This document shows positions 24,865 through 32,226 of a DNA stretch of 38,130 nt, one piece after another (position 1 is the first letter of the stretch; each line of letters starts with the position of its first letter). The notes under the pieces are model-generated. The model was not told the origin of the DNA. It saw nothing but the letters and a program-made list of their open reading frames with translations, and searched no databases. The translations under genes and the position numbers were made by a program. Source of the DNA: a virus; IMG/VR virus record IMGVR_UViG_3300024336_000023, positions 1 through 38,130 of that record. One strand, given 5' to 3'.

Positions 24865-25416
24865 TCAACCCACCTCTTTTAATGCTTCAATCATCATCCA
24901 AAGAGCCTGCTTTCTGGGTGTACGGAGATTTATGCCAGCTTTAACTTTCAATTTTTCATAAATATCTGTGTGGTCTGCAAAATCCACAACAATCCTGGTC
25001 TGCAGCACCTTTGGTTCTGCTGGTACTGGATCTGATATCTTTATTTTTGTGGGTATGATCCCGTCGTCTTTTTTTTTGATTCCTTCATCCAGTGAAGAAT
25101 ATTCAGACCCACGGCACACTTTACAATCCTTTGTTAATTTGTCAGCTGCTCGGTTTGCAGTATCAAAATGATTTTGATCAGCTGGTAATGGTTTCTTGCA
25201 AGTGTTACAGAATTTTTCTTTCATGGGTTCTCCTTTCAGATGTTTTTCATATAATTTTTTCCCAATTTCACAATCGGTACAGCCTTCATATTTCATACAC
25301 GATTGAGCCCCACCAAATCCCCAGGCTCCTTTCCCTGAATGCTTTGCTAATATTTCCATTCTTGTAATACAGGTTTTGTCAGGGATGTCAGCTTTGTATT
25401 TTTCACAATGAAGCAT
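24865..25416 (-). CDS. Multi-cysteine, probably DNA-binding protein
   Basis: A 183-residue protein with three parts. The first is a Cys-rich start with CTDCEIGKKLYEK near residue 46. The second is a zinc-finger-like middle (CNTC at about 70, CKVC at about 97). The third is a C-terminal helical segment (TPRKQALWMMIEALKEV) like the end of a ribbon-helix-helix or CopG-type domain. It lies just ahead of the packaging genes. A late-gene regulator is possible, but nothing in the sequence proves it. Confidence 0.6.
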   Translation of the reverse strand: MLHCEKYKADIPDKTCITRMEILAKHSGKGAWGFGGAQSCMKYEGCTDCEIGKKLYEKHLKGEPMKEKFCNTCKKPLPADQNHFDTANRAADKLTKDCKVCRGSEYSSLDEGIKKKDDGIIPTKIKISDPVPAEPKVLQTRIVVDFADHTDIYEKLKVKAGINLRTPRKQALWMMIEALKEVG

Positions 25417-25612
25417 GGTTTTTTCCTTCCATTTTAAGAGCTTCTATGGCCACCGCCCCTTGATCAAGCAAAACGATTTCTCTTGTTGCCCATTTTTCTT
25501 GGTCAGCGTAGAATTTTAATGCATGATAATATTTTTCATTCATTTTCAGCGTGTTATTTAATAATTTCTGCACGACCTCAAAAGCATCCTGATAATCAAC
25601 ATCTCTCTTCAA
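25403..25612 (-). CDS. Hypothetical protein (TTG start likely)
   Basis: A 69-residue helical protein. The open frame reaches 25681 from a GTG but would then overlap the nuclease-like gene by 86 bases. A TTG at 25612 preceded by GGGG gives a short overlap and begins KRDVDYQDAFEVVQ. No family is recognised. It overlaps the multi-cysteine gene by 14 bases. Confidence 0.55.
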   Translation of the reverse strand: MKRDVDYQDAFEVVQKLLNNTLKMNEKYYHALKFYADQEKWATREIVLLDQGAVAIEALKMEGKNHASL

Positions 25613-25970
25613 AATATATTTCCCCTTTAACAAGTAGAACGTCTGTTTTTTTACAGTTCCATCGCCGGGCTTTCCCGCCACGTTTGACTTTTAATTTTCG
25701 CCATGAATGGATACATAATTGATTGCCTGCCTCAAGCCATGCCCTTGTATATTTCTGAAATTCTCCGGCAATTTTTTTGCGGTGGCTGGCAAGATCGGCT
25801 CCGGTTACCTGCACCCCTAATGTGCATCCAACATCCAAAACAACCAGGTCAATGATGTTGAATAAGTCAATTTTCTTTTTGGCCCAGGGATTGTAATACT
25901 CAACCTTCCAGTAGAGTGATCCCTGTTCTCTTAGTTTTTTAGTTGTTCTTTGTAGGTGACTATTTGCCAT
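25596..25970 (-). CDS. PD-(D/E)xK-like nuclease / resolvase-like protein
   Basis: A 124-residue protein with an N-terminal RTTKKLREQG helix, NPWAKKKIDLFNIIDLVVLD (the acidic strand), LGVQVTGADLASHRKKI, and a C-terminal WLEAGNQLCIHSWRKLKVK. This is the layout of a small phage family of PD-(D/E)xK nucleases in which the second acidic position is Gln in GVQVT. A branched-DNA or recombination nuclease is likely, but the metal site is non-canonical. Confidence 0.6.
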   Translation of the reverse strand: MANSHLQRTTKKLREQGSLYWKVEYYNPWAKKKIDLFNIIDLVVLDVGCTLGVQVTGADLASHRKKIAGEFQKYTRAWLEAGNQLCIHSWRKLKVKRGGKARRWNCKKTDVLLVKGEIYFEERC

Positions 25971-25987
25971 TTTGTTTTTCTTTATAA

Positions 25988-26218
25988 TTATTTAACCCAG
26001 TTTTCATAATTTAAAGCTTGTTCTTTAGTCTCAAAATACATTAACTTGGCTCCATCTTGTTGGTATGCAATTTCCATATCAAACAAATAATTAGCGTGCA
26101 TTTCATCATTGACTATCAAGCCTTCTTGGGCTATTTCTTGACATCGTTTACAGCAACCAACATCATTGCGATAAATTCTCTGTCCGATTTTATCTATAAA
26201 CCATTGCAGTCTTTCCAT
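25988..26218 (-). CDS. Hypothetical protein with CCKRC motif
   Basis: A 76-residue protein with CCKRC at about 22-26 and a C-terminal YFETKEQALNYENWV segment. It overlaps the preceding cysteine-rich gene by 29 bases. Not recognised; probably an early accessory protein. Confidence 0.6.
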   Translation of the reverse strand: MERLQWFIDKIGQRIYRNDVGCCKRCQEIAQEGLIVNDEMHANYLFDMEIAYQQDGAKLMYFETKEQALNYENWVK

Positions 26219-26363
26219 TTTCTTTTTCCCATTCTCTTCTGATCTGACAATCCCCCGGGCAATCTACTGCACCACCACGTTTGCCTTTAAAATGCGCTTT
26301 TCCATAGCATTTGCCGGTGGTCTTGCACCTGGCCGGGCAGTATGGGTTTTGAATTTTCCCCAT
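26190..26363 (-). CDS. Small cysteine-rich protein
   Basis: A 57-residue protein with Cys in CPARC, KCYG and DCPGDC, plus many Lys and Gly, suggesting metal binding. It starts by TAATG overlap with the PGDYG-like gene and ends inside the next gene. Function unknown. Confidence 0.55.
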   Translation of the reverse strand: MGKIQNPYCPARCKTTGKCYGKAHFKGKRGGAVDCPGDCQIRREWEKENGKTAMVYR

Positions 26364-26617
26364 TATTGCATAACAGGCTCATAAGTTGCCTCAAGCATAT
26401 CGGGTTTACATGGGTATAATTCCCCTTTAATCCCTTTGATGATCCAATCGCCCATATCAGCTTTCATATCTCCCTCAAGGGTATGAATGACCGCAGACAT
26501 ATCCATCAAGAAATCTATTTCCCGTGTTCCGGTATTAAAAGTAAGGATCTCTTCTCTGTTTTCGCCTGTCCATTTGATAGCGTTTATTACTACTGGTCTT
26601 TTTCTGAATTTTGTCAT
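26363..26617 (-). CDS. PGDYG-type small phage protein
   Basis: An 84-residue protein with the familiar phage pattern FRKRPVVINAIKW at the start and MGDWIIKGIKGELYPCKPD near the end, as in the PGDYG family. Such proteins are common in early regions; their role is unknown. The start at 26617 has GGAG upstream, and the longer frame would overlap the helicase gene. Confidence 0.8.
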   Translation of the reverse strand: MTKFRKRPVVINAIKWTGENREEILTFNTGTREIDFLMDMSAVIHTLEGDMKADMGDWIIKGIKGELYPCKPDMLEATYEPVMQ

Positions 26618-26618
26618 T

Positions 26619-28934
26619 TTAAATCTCCTGTAATTCAAACATTCCACGTTTTTTATTAAACAATACTTTTTCCTCAGTGCCTTTTGCTCCCTGCCTGTTT
26701 TTAGCAAGAATGATTTTGGTTTGAGATTCATCTATGTTTTCATCATAATAGCCGGGTCTAAATATAAAAAAGATCAGGTCTGCATCCTCTTCAAGCATTC
26801 CTGTTTGTTTTAGATCTGACATTTCAGGAGTTTTATTTTTCCTCATTTCCACGTTTCTGTTTAGCTGACACAACAACCCTATTGGCATCCTTAACTCTTT
26901 TTTAAGCAAAGCGATTGCGGCACAATTATCTGTATAAACTTCAAACTTACTTTTTTTAGAATCACCACGGATTTTTGATAGCTGATCTATGAATATAATT
27001 TCACAACCCATTTTCTTAAACTTGCGGCATTTACGTTCTACATCCTGAATGGTGCAGTCCGCATCATCAATGTAAATTGGCAGTGTTGATAAAAAATCTG
27101 CTGAATTTGTAACAGCCGACATAGATTCATCACTTAATGATTCTTTTGCATAAAAACACAATGAATTCACATTAGATTCTATACTTATCAGCCGGTCAGA
27201 TAATGATTCTTTATCCATCTCGATGGAAAGGAAACCAACCTTAACTCCTCTTGTCGCCAGGTGTTTTGCAATAGACAATGCCAGCGCAGTGTTATGTGTT
27301 GTTATATAGTTATTTGTAAGATATAAAGCTTTTTGATGGTCAACAGATATACATTGACATTTATAATCACCAGCATGTACGATTGATTCTATATTCAATC
27401 TACGTGTAAATTTTTTCTTAACCACTCTTTTCTTTTTATGGGGGATTGTCACGAAGGAATCATAGCCTTTAAAACTGATATAAATATTATATAATACTCT
27501 CCCAACTTTTTTAATTCCTTTGTATTTAAAATAAGGTAGCCTTGATTTTAAAGATGCGTATGCACCTAAAGAACGGGCAAGTTTTTGAAAATCCAAAGCC
27601 AATTGCTTACTCGATGTTGAATAAGTCATAGAACCATTCTTTTCTACAGTACCATCAGTATCTATTAAACCCCTTATCAATTCTAATCGACTTTCTTTAG
27701 TGGCTGATAAATATTGTTTTGGGATAAATTTTTCATAAGATCTTTTCCCTCTCAACCCTAAATTATCTATATTTTCTAAAAGTTGATTGCTTTGTCCTCT
27801 TGGTGTCACAATTCTATATGTAATTTTTTGATCTAACTTTAAATTAGCACCAAGCAACATTGGTTTAATTTTTTCTAAAATATGTTCATAAGATGTTGTT
27901 AATTTAATACCACTTGTTAATCCACCGTCACCCAACAGCACCCCAAGTAAATATGGATGAACTAAAATGTTATTATCTATTCCAAAATCTCCAGTATGAT
28001 TTGGGATATATATACGTTTTCGATATCTTTTATATTTTAATTTTCTTATTAACTGTTTTGTTGTCAACACTCTTGGCTTATCCCATTCACGATACATAAC
28101 TTCCCATTGGTGCTCAAGCCCTGCTTTAACACATCTACCATCACTAAATTCAATCTCATACACAGGTTTAATTCCTTGTGGAAAAACCCCTACCACTTTT
28201 GATTCTTTACCATCTATTGATGCAACTTTATCCCCGACCATAACATCCCCCATTTTTTTAAAGGTTCCGTTATATAGTAACACATCTGAGCATAAAGTCA
28301 ACTCTTTTCCCATCCCTGGCCTTGCAGCAATGAGAAATAGTTTAGAACCATACATATTTGTGTAATCATCAAGAGTTGGGAGCCCAAACCTTAAACCCAT
28401 CTCTATTTCTTGAGACTGTGCTTTTTCAATTCTATCTACTGCATCCAGCATCAAGGTCTCCATATCCCATATTTGGTCTTGAGAAGAAGTTGTCTGGATT
28501 TCAAGAATGGATTTCTGCGCCTGATTTATATAATCTTCCACGTTAGAGACTTTAAACCCTTGCTCTATTATCCCTGATGCTTTGTTTATTAATTTTCTTA
28601 CAACGGAAAGATCCTGAATAATCTTTCCGTAATGTTTAATATTTACTGCCACCGGAGCAGCATCAGAAATTTGAGCCAAATAAGCAGCACCACCAATTGA
28701 TTCTAACTCTTCTTTTTCTTTTAACCGGGATGCAATAGTAACCAGATCAATAGGTTCTTTTTTTTTCTTTAAATCCAACATAGATTTGAAAATAATTTTA
28801 TTTGCACTTTTATAAAAATCATCTGGCTTGAGAGAATCTATGTCTTCAAAACCATCGTTACTCATAAACAAAGCAGATAATACTGATTCTTCAGCATCGA
28901 TGTCTTGTGGTGGTAATCTATTATCCAGGTTCAT
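26619..28934 (-). CDS. dnaB: Replicative DnaB-type helicase interrupted by an intein
   Basis: The precursor has 771 residues. Residues 1-210 and 549-771 form a normal DnaB helicase of about 433 residues: the N-terminal domain starts LPPQDIDAEESVLSALF; Walker A ARPGMGK is joined after splicing to TALALSIA; CEIIFIDQLSKI is Walker B; CQLNRNVE and LAKNRQG follow. It unwinds DNA at the fork and is loaded by the O-like protein encoded upstream, with which it overlaps by ATGA. Residues 211-548 are an intein placed between Lys and Thr of the P-loop, so the helicase should be inactive until splicing. Confidence 0.95.
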   Translation of the reverse strand: MNLDNRLPPQDIDAEESVLSALFMSNDGFEDIDSLKPDDFYKSANKIIFKSMLDLKKKKEPIDLVTIASRLKEKEELESIGGAAYLAQISDAAPVAVNIKHYGKIIQDLSVVRKLINKASGIIEQGFKVSNVEDYINQAQKSILEIQTTSSQDQIWDMETLMLDAVDRIEKAQSQEIEMGLRFGLPTLDDYTNMYGSKLFLIAARPGMGKELTLCSDVLLYNGTFKKMGDVMVGDKVASIDGKESKVVGVFPQGIKPVYEIEFSDGRCVKAGLEHQWEVMYREWDKPRVLTTKQLIRKLKYKRYRKRIYIPNHTGDFGIDNNILVHPYLLGVLLGDGGLTSGIKLTTSYEHILEKIKPMLLGANLKLDQKITYRIVTPRGQSNQLLENIDNLGLRGKRSYEKFIPKQYLSATKESRLELIRGLIDTDGTVEKNGSMTYSTSSKQLALDFQKLARSLGAYASLKSRLPYFKYKGIKKVGRVLYNIYISFKGYDSFVTIPHKKKRVVKKKFTRRLNIESIVHAGDYKCQCISVDHQKALYLTNNYITTHNTALALSIAKHLATRGVKVGFLSIEMDKESLSDRLISIESNVNSLCFYAKESLSDESMSAVTNSADFLSTLPIYIDDADCTIQDVERKCRKFKKMGCEIIFIDQLSKIRGDSKKSKFEVYTDNCAAIALLKKELRMPIGLLCQLNRNVEMRKNKTPEMSDLKQTGMLEEDADLIFFIFRPGYYDENIDESQTKIILAKNRQGAKGTEEKVLFNKKRGMFELQEI
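27291..28304 (-). mobile_element. LAGLIDADG intein in the helicase P-loop, class 3-like
   Basis: A 338-residue intein (precursor residues 211-548). It starts with Glu where Cys or Ser is expected, yet the rest of block A is present (LTLCSDVLLYNG). Block B has EHQW (His275, Trp277). Block F has CQCISVD (Cys528). It ends TTHN with Thr549 as the next residue. Trp, block F Cys and Thr546 form the WCT set of class 3 inteins, which do without an N-terminal nucleophile. Two LAGLIDADG motifs (LLGVLLGDGG at 329, LIRGLIDTDG at 419) mark a homing endonuclease that may still be active. Confidence 0.88.
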
Positions 28935-29653
28935 AATAAAGCTCTCCTTTTTTCTTCGGCTATTTCCTCATCTGTTCTGAAATTATAAATATTACTTGGG
29001 GTAACTTTCCCAAAACTTATAGAATTACGAATCCAAGTTTGATATGCAGCATACCAAGATTTATATTTTGTACCCTTGGCTTGATGATGTAGTTTAAAAG
29101 CTTCAAATTGATCTTCTGCTTGTTCCTTGTTTAATTTTTTTGATTTGGCATAATCTATATGCTCTGGTTGGATTTCATATTTTTTAGGAATAAATGTTTT
29201 TATTTCAAAGATACCAAGAGACTTTTCTTTATATATTTCTTTTGTCTTTTGTATAGTGTCTTTTGTATGTGTCATTTTTGACACTACTTTTTGCGCATTT
29301 TTGACACTACCAGTGTCATTTTTGACACTACTTACCCAACTCTTATAACGCTTATTAAGCCTGTATTTAGATGTTAAAATAGTGTCATTTTTGACACCAC
29401 CTTTTTCCACATAAATTAGATTTTTATTATTTAAGCTTTTTAATGCCCTTGCAACAGCCTTACGGTTTAATGACGTGGCTTTTACGAATTGAGACAATGA
29501 AATAGCATCTGTTTTTTTGTTGTACCCATAAGTCTTTCTAATAATGAATAAAAGACACCTGATTTCAGAGCTTGGTAATTTGTATTTTATCAAGGCTTCC
29601 ATTAATTCATTTGCAATGGCTGTATACCCATTTTCCTTTTGCGGAGTAAGCAT
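28931..29653 (-). CDS. Replication initiator, phage O-like
   Basis: A 240-residue protein. Residues 1-85 form the winged-helix DNA-binding domain of the phage replication protein O family (YTAIANELMEALIKYKL, LLFIIRKTYGY, TSLNRKAVARALKSL). The middle (about 85-133) is low in complexity because the DNA there contains the iterons. The C-terminal part, with HHQAKGTKYKSWYAAYQTWIR, is a DnaD- or loader-like region likely to contact the helicase. It should bind the iterons inside its own gene and load DnaB, as lambda O does with P. It overlaps the helicase gene by four bases. Confidence 0.85.
   Translation of the reverse strand: MLTPQKENGYTAIANELMEALIKYKLPSSEIRCLLFIIRKTYGYNKKTDAISLSQFVKATSLNRKAVARALKSLNNKNLIYVEKGGVKNDTILTSKYRLNKRYKSWVSSVKNDTGSVKNAQKVVSKMTHTKDTIQKTKEIYKEKSLGIFEIKTFIPKKYEIQPEHIDYAKSKKLNKEQAEDQFEAFKLHHQAKGTKYKSWYAAYQTWIRNSISFGKVTPSNIYNFRTDEEIAEEKRRALL
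29255..29400. other. Probable origin of replication: iterons inside the initiator gene
   Basis: Copies of gtgtcatttttgacactac lie at 29269-29287, 29292-29310 (left half degenerate), 29313-29331 and 29382-29400 (one change). Each full copy is a perfect 6-base inverted repeat, GTGTCA and TGACAC, around TTTT. The first three are spaced 21-23 bases, two helical turns, and an extra half-site is at 29255-29260. An A/T-rich stretch (29221-29254) adjoins them. The layout matches lambda ori inside gene O. Confidence 0.8.
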
Positions 29654-29941
29654 TTAGATCCCTGCCGAATCCAGATGTATTCCAACTTTTGCTAATGTCA
29701 GCAAAGAGTGTTCAAATTTATGACATTTGCTGCAAAAGGTGATCAATTCACTATCGTCATATTCCCACGGGGCAAATCCAAAATGATAAACAAGATGGTG
29801 AATTTCAAGAGTCTCTTTATCCTCTTCACAGCAAGTACATTTCCAACCATCTCTTTCAAGAATTTTTAAACGTTTTTTTTGCCATCTGGGGTCTTTTAAT
29901 TTGTCAGTATATGTTTTTTTTCTAACTGTTACTGTGCTCAT
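29654..29941 (-). CDS. HNH endonuclease
   Basis: A 95-residue HNH nuclease: DPRWQKKRLKILERDGWKC with a CTCC pair, then LEIHHLVYH, and a second zinc pair FCSKCHKFEH. A strong GAGAGGGTG ribosome site lies in the small ORF that overlaps its start. It lies upstream of the initiator gene in the early operon; it could be a free-standing homing nuclease or part of phage DNA metabolism. Confidence 0.85.
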   Translation of the reverse strand: MSTVTVRKKTYTDKLKDPRWQKKRLKILERDGWKCTCCEEDKETLEIHHLVYHFGFAPWEYDDSELITFCSKCHKFEHSLLTLAKVGIHLDSAGI

Positions 29942-30035
29942 TAGTCACCCTCTCTTTGTTAAAAGTTAATTCCTGGATTGCAACCTTGACGGTTTCGGCA
30001 GGTTGCTTCTTGGGTCTTCCAGGATAGACCTTCAT
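29922..30035 (-). CDS. 37-residue ORF between the two HNH genes
   Basis: It starts with MKVYPGRPKKQPAE and overlaps the next HNH gene by 20 bases. No Shine-Dalgarno sequence precedes it. Instead the bases directly before its ATG (30036-30050) read as the 3' end of 16S rRNA. The RPKK motif occurs in small phage DNA-binding proteins. Translation is uncertain. Confidence 0.35.
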   Translation of the reverse strand: MKVYPGRPKKQPAETVKVAIQELTFNKERVTNEHSNS

Positions 30036-30050
30036 GAAAGGAGGTGATCC
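30036..30050 (-). promoter_or_regulatory. Copy of the 16S rRNA 3' end (anti-Shine-Dalgarno sequence)
   Basis: The minus strand reads GGATCACCTCCTTTC, identical to the universal 3' end of bacterial 16S rRNA including the anti-SD core. In a leftward early transcript this would pair with ribosome sites. On the plus strand it is an unusually long Shine-Dalgarno match placed directly before ATG at 30051. Confidence 0.5.
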
Positions 30051-30062
30051 ATGAAATATGTC

Positions 30063-30305
30063 CTACGCATATGTTTTTTCCTTCTCGTAAAAGAGATGTT
30101 TGTTTTTAAGACTTCCATGATCCGCATGACACTCAAAACAGCAAGTAACCACATTCTTATCCTCATAAGTTCCACCCTGGCTGCCGAATATTCGTCTGTG
30201 CATGTGCAATGGTGGTTGATCTTCTGAAAATTTCCTATCGCAATACTGGCAGCGGTATCCGTCACGTTCAAAAATTCTTATTGCTTTTTTATGCCTGGGT
30301 GTCAT
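30063..30305 (-). CDS. Small HNH endonuclease
   Basis: An 80-residue HNH-type protein: FERDGYRCQYCDRKF, then LHMHRRIFGSQGGTYEDKNV and CFECHADHG. It is close to the family minimum length. It sits between the DUF1367-like gene and the other early HNH gene. Confidence 0.8.
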   Translation of the reverse strand: MTPRHKKAIRIFERDGYRCQYCDRKFSEDQPPLHMHRRIFGSQGGTYEDKNVVTCCFECHADHGSLKNKHLFYEKEKTYA

Positions 30306-30307
30306 TT

Positions 30308-30742
30308 CTAATCATCCAATAATCGTACATATTCATCAGTCCCCAATCCAACCAAGGCAGCATGCCGCCTTAAAGCATCTGCGATAAAAGCATGAGATTC
30401 AGGCTGATCACAATTTGCATAAGCAAGGCTTTTTGGCACGAAATGTACTTGATTCATTTTGCTGTCATGGATTATTGATTCAACAAATCCACACCGGATC
30501 TTGGTTAAGAAATTAACCTTGCCCTGGGTGTCTATGTTAGAGTTAAAATTCATGTTTGCAATGTATGTGCAGGAGCCTTTGTAACAGCACAATTCCCTGT
30601 ATGCCCGTTCTTTTCGTATACCTTTGATGTGAGACTGCAATGGTTGATTCGCCGGATAAATCTGCACCTTTCTGACATCGTTGTCAGTCATGGCTTTCAT
30701 CCAGGGGCCGGATGTGCGCTGAATCATGATATCAACTGCCAT
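30308..30742 (-). CDS. DUF1367-like early protein
   Basis: A 144-residue protein. The early KVQIYPANQPLQSHIKG and the later VNFLTKIRCGFVESI, then HFVPKSLAYANCDQPE, resemble DUF1367 (nin-region-like) proteins of lambdoid phages. The match is tentative. It overlaps the MBL gene by TAATG, so it belongs to the recombination operon. Confidence 0.5.
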   Translation of the reverse strand: MAVDIMIQRTSGPWMKAMTDNDVRKVQIYPANQPLQSHIKGIRKERAYRELCCYKGSCTYIANMNFNSNIDTQGKVNFLTKIRCGFVESIIHDSKMNQVHFVPKSLAYANCDQPESHAFIADALRRHAALVGLGTDEYVRLLDD

Positions 30743-31437
30743 TATACATATACCTCTTTGCCTGTAATTTTTTGTATTTCAGCCTTGAATTGTTCAGGAT
30801 TCCCATTGTTGCCGCTGATATGAATTAAGTGTATTTGTTTCACGCTCGTAAGGTCATTTGATCTAAAAAACTCTTTCACGTTTTCCAATGAAAAATGTGA
30901 CCTAATTATCCTGTTTCTAACCTCTTTTGGTGTGACACCAGACTTGATATTTTCTTCCAACAATTCCTTTTCATAATTGCACTCAATCATATAGTAATTA
31001 ATACCTGAAAATTTATAACGACAATAGTATGTATCTGTTATATAACATAGCTTTTCACCGTTTTTGCTCTGTATCAAAAAACCGTGATTTTCAACGTCAT
31101 GTTGCAAGGAAAAAGTAAGGATTGAGAATGTTCCGATTTTGATTAATTCTCTTGATTTAAAAGTATGGATTCTATGCCCTGAAATACCAATTTCTTTTTT
31201 GGTTTGCTCGGACATAAAACAATCAATTCCAGCTTTTGAAATTTGTTTCACGGCCTTGCAATGATCTTTATGAGAATGTGAAATAAGACAGCCTGAAACG
31301 TCACTTAATTTAAAAGAAAAAGCCTCACGGATTACCTGGAAACGGATGCCACATTCTATCATAATGGTGGTTTCACCATCTGATATTTTATAGCAGTTTC
31401 CAGACGATCCAGAAGCGTATTTTTTAATATTCAGCAT
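30742..31437 (-). CDS. MBL-fold metallohydrolase, candidate recombination exonuclease
   Basis: A 231-residue metallo-beta-lactamase-fold protein with the metal motif SHSHKDH (His54, His56, Asp58, His59), a later His at LQHD, an Asp in YITDT and a final His in LIHISG. YycJ-type MBL proteins encoded beside RecT and an SbcC-like ATPase recur in phages. They are good candidates for the nuclease that makes single strands for RecT. It directly follows recT with no gap. Confidence 0.8.
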   Translation of the reverse strand: MLNIKKYASGSSGNCYKISDGETTIMIECGIRFQVIREAFSFKLSDVSGCLISHSHKDHCKAVKQISKAGIDCFMSEQTKKEIGISGHRIHTFKSRELIKIGTFSILTFSLQHDVENHGFLIQSKNGEKLCYITDTYYCRYKFSGINYYMIECNYEKELLEENIKSGVTPKEVRNRIIRSHFSLENVKEFFRSNDLTSVKQIHLIHISGNNGNPEQFKAEIQKITGKEVYV

Positions 31438-32226
31438 TTAGAATCCAGGCCCCGGTTTTTCAGCCTCTTTTTTTTCCTGGGCTTCTATTTCTGCTTTTTC
31501 ATCATCAGACATATCAATGTCAATAACTTCATTATTGGCATTTTGGTCTATCTCTTCCTGGGGATTAAAGCCTTTGAAGTCTGCATGGTCAGAAGTCATG
31601 GCAGTAGACATTTCTATGGTCATGGGGCCGTATTTTGGTATAATCTGCAACATCATTGTTTTCAATGCCATGGCATCAAAATCAGTTTTCCATGGAGAAG
31701 TTTTTGAATTATAACTTTTAGAAAATCTTTTTGCATGTGTTACAACTCTTGCTTTAGTCCAGGCAATAGCTTTTTGAAAACCGTTGATAAGCTCCATATA
31801 ACAATAATATCCAATAGCTTTTTCACTGGTCTTTTTTCCACCGATTTCAAGAGTTCCCTTAATCCGATCCTCAATCATTTCCTCACCTTCATACACAACT
31901 CCTGCATTTAGGTGTTTGTATTGACCAGTACGGATAGCAAGCTGGATATAACCCTTGTAGCCCATCTGAAATTGTGGTTTATTGCCGTATGGAATAACAT
32001 AAGCAAAACCAAGATTTTTGTTGATGGGCAAATCAAGCCCCGCGGCCTTCAAGGATTCTTTTATAACCAAATTAGGATTACATTTAGCAAGGTTATTATC
32101 CTCACCACAAAGGTCAAGAACAGATGTTATAAATGTTCCCGCCTTTTCCCCAAGTCGAGATTCTATCCTCGCTATAACATTCGGGCTAGATAGAGTTTTT
32201 TGTATAGCCGGTAAATTTGGTGTCAT
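31438..32226 (-). CDS. recT: RecT single-strand annealing protein
   Basis: A 262-residue protein of the RecT family: CNPNLVIKESLKAAGLDLP, YVIPYGNKPQFQMGYKGYIQLA, AIAWTKARVVTHAKRFSK, and an acidic C-terminal tail. It anneals complementary single strands in phage recombination. Its ATG overlaps the end of the SbcC-like gene, and the MBL gene follows, so the three probably work together. Confidence 0.93.
   Translation of the reverse strand: MTPNLPAIQKTLSSPNVIARIESRLGEKAGTFITSVLDLCGEDNNLAKCNPNLVIKESLKAAGLDLPINKNLGFAYVIPYGNKPQFQMGYKGYIQLAIRTGQYKHLNAGVVYEGEEMIEDRIKGTLEIGGKKTSEKAIGYYCYMELINGFQKAIAWTKARVVTHAKRFSKSYNSKTSPWKTDFDAMALKTMMLQIIPKYGPMTIEMSTAMTSDHADFKGFNPQEEIDQNANNEVIDIDMSDDEKAEIEAQEKKEAEKPGPGF

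Noticed and set aside
30051-30227. Rightward 58-codon ORF with a hydrophobic start and a perfect SD
   Set aside because: It lies fully antisense to a convincing HNH gene in a leftward operon and no rightward promoter was found; the SD is reported as an odd element instead.
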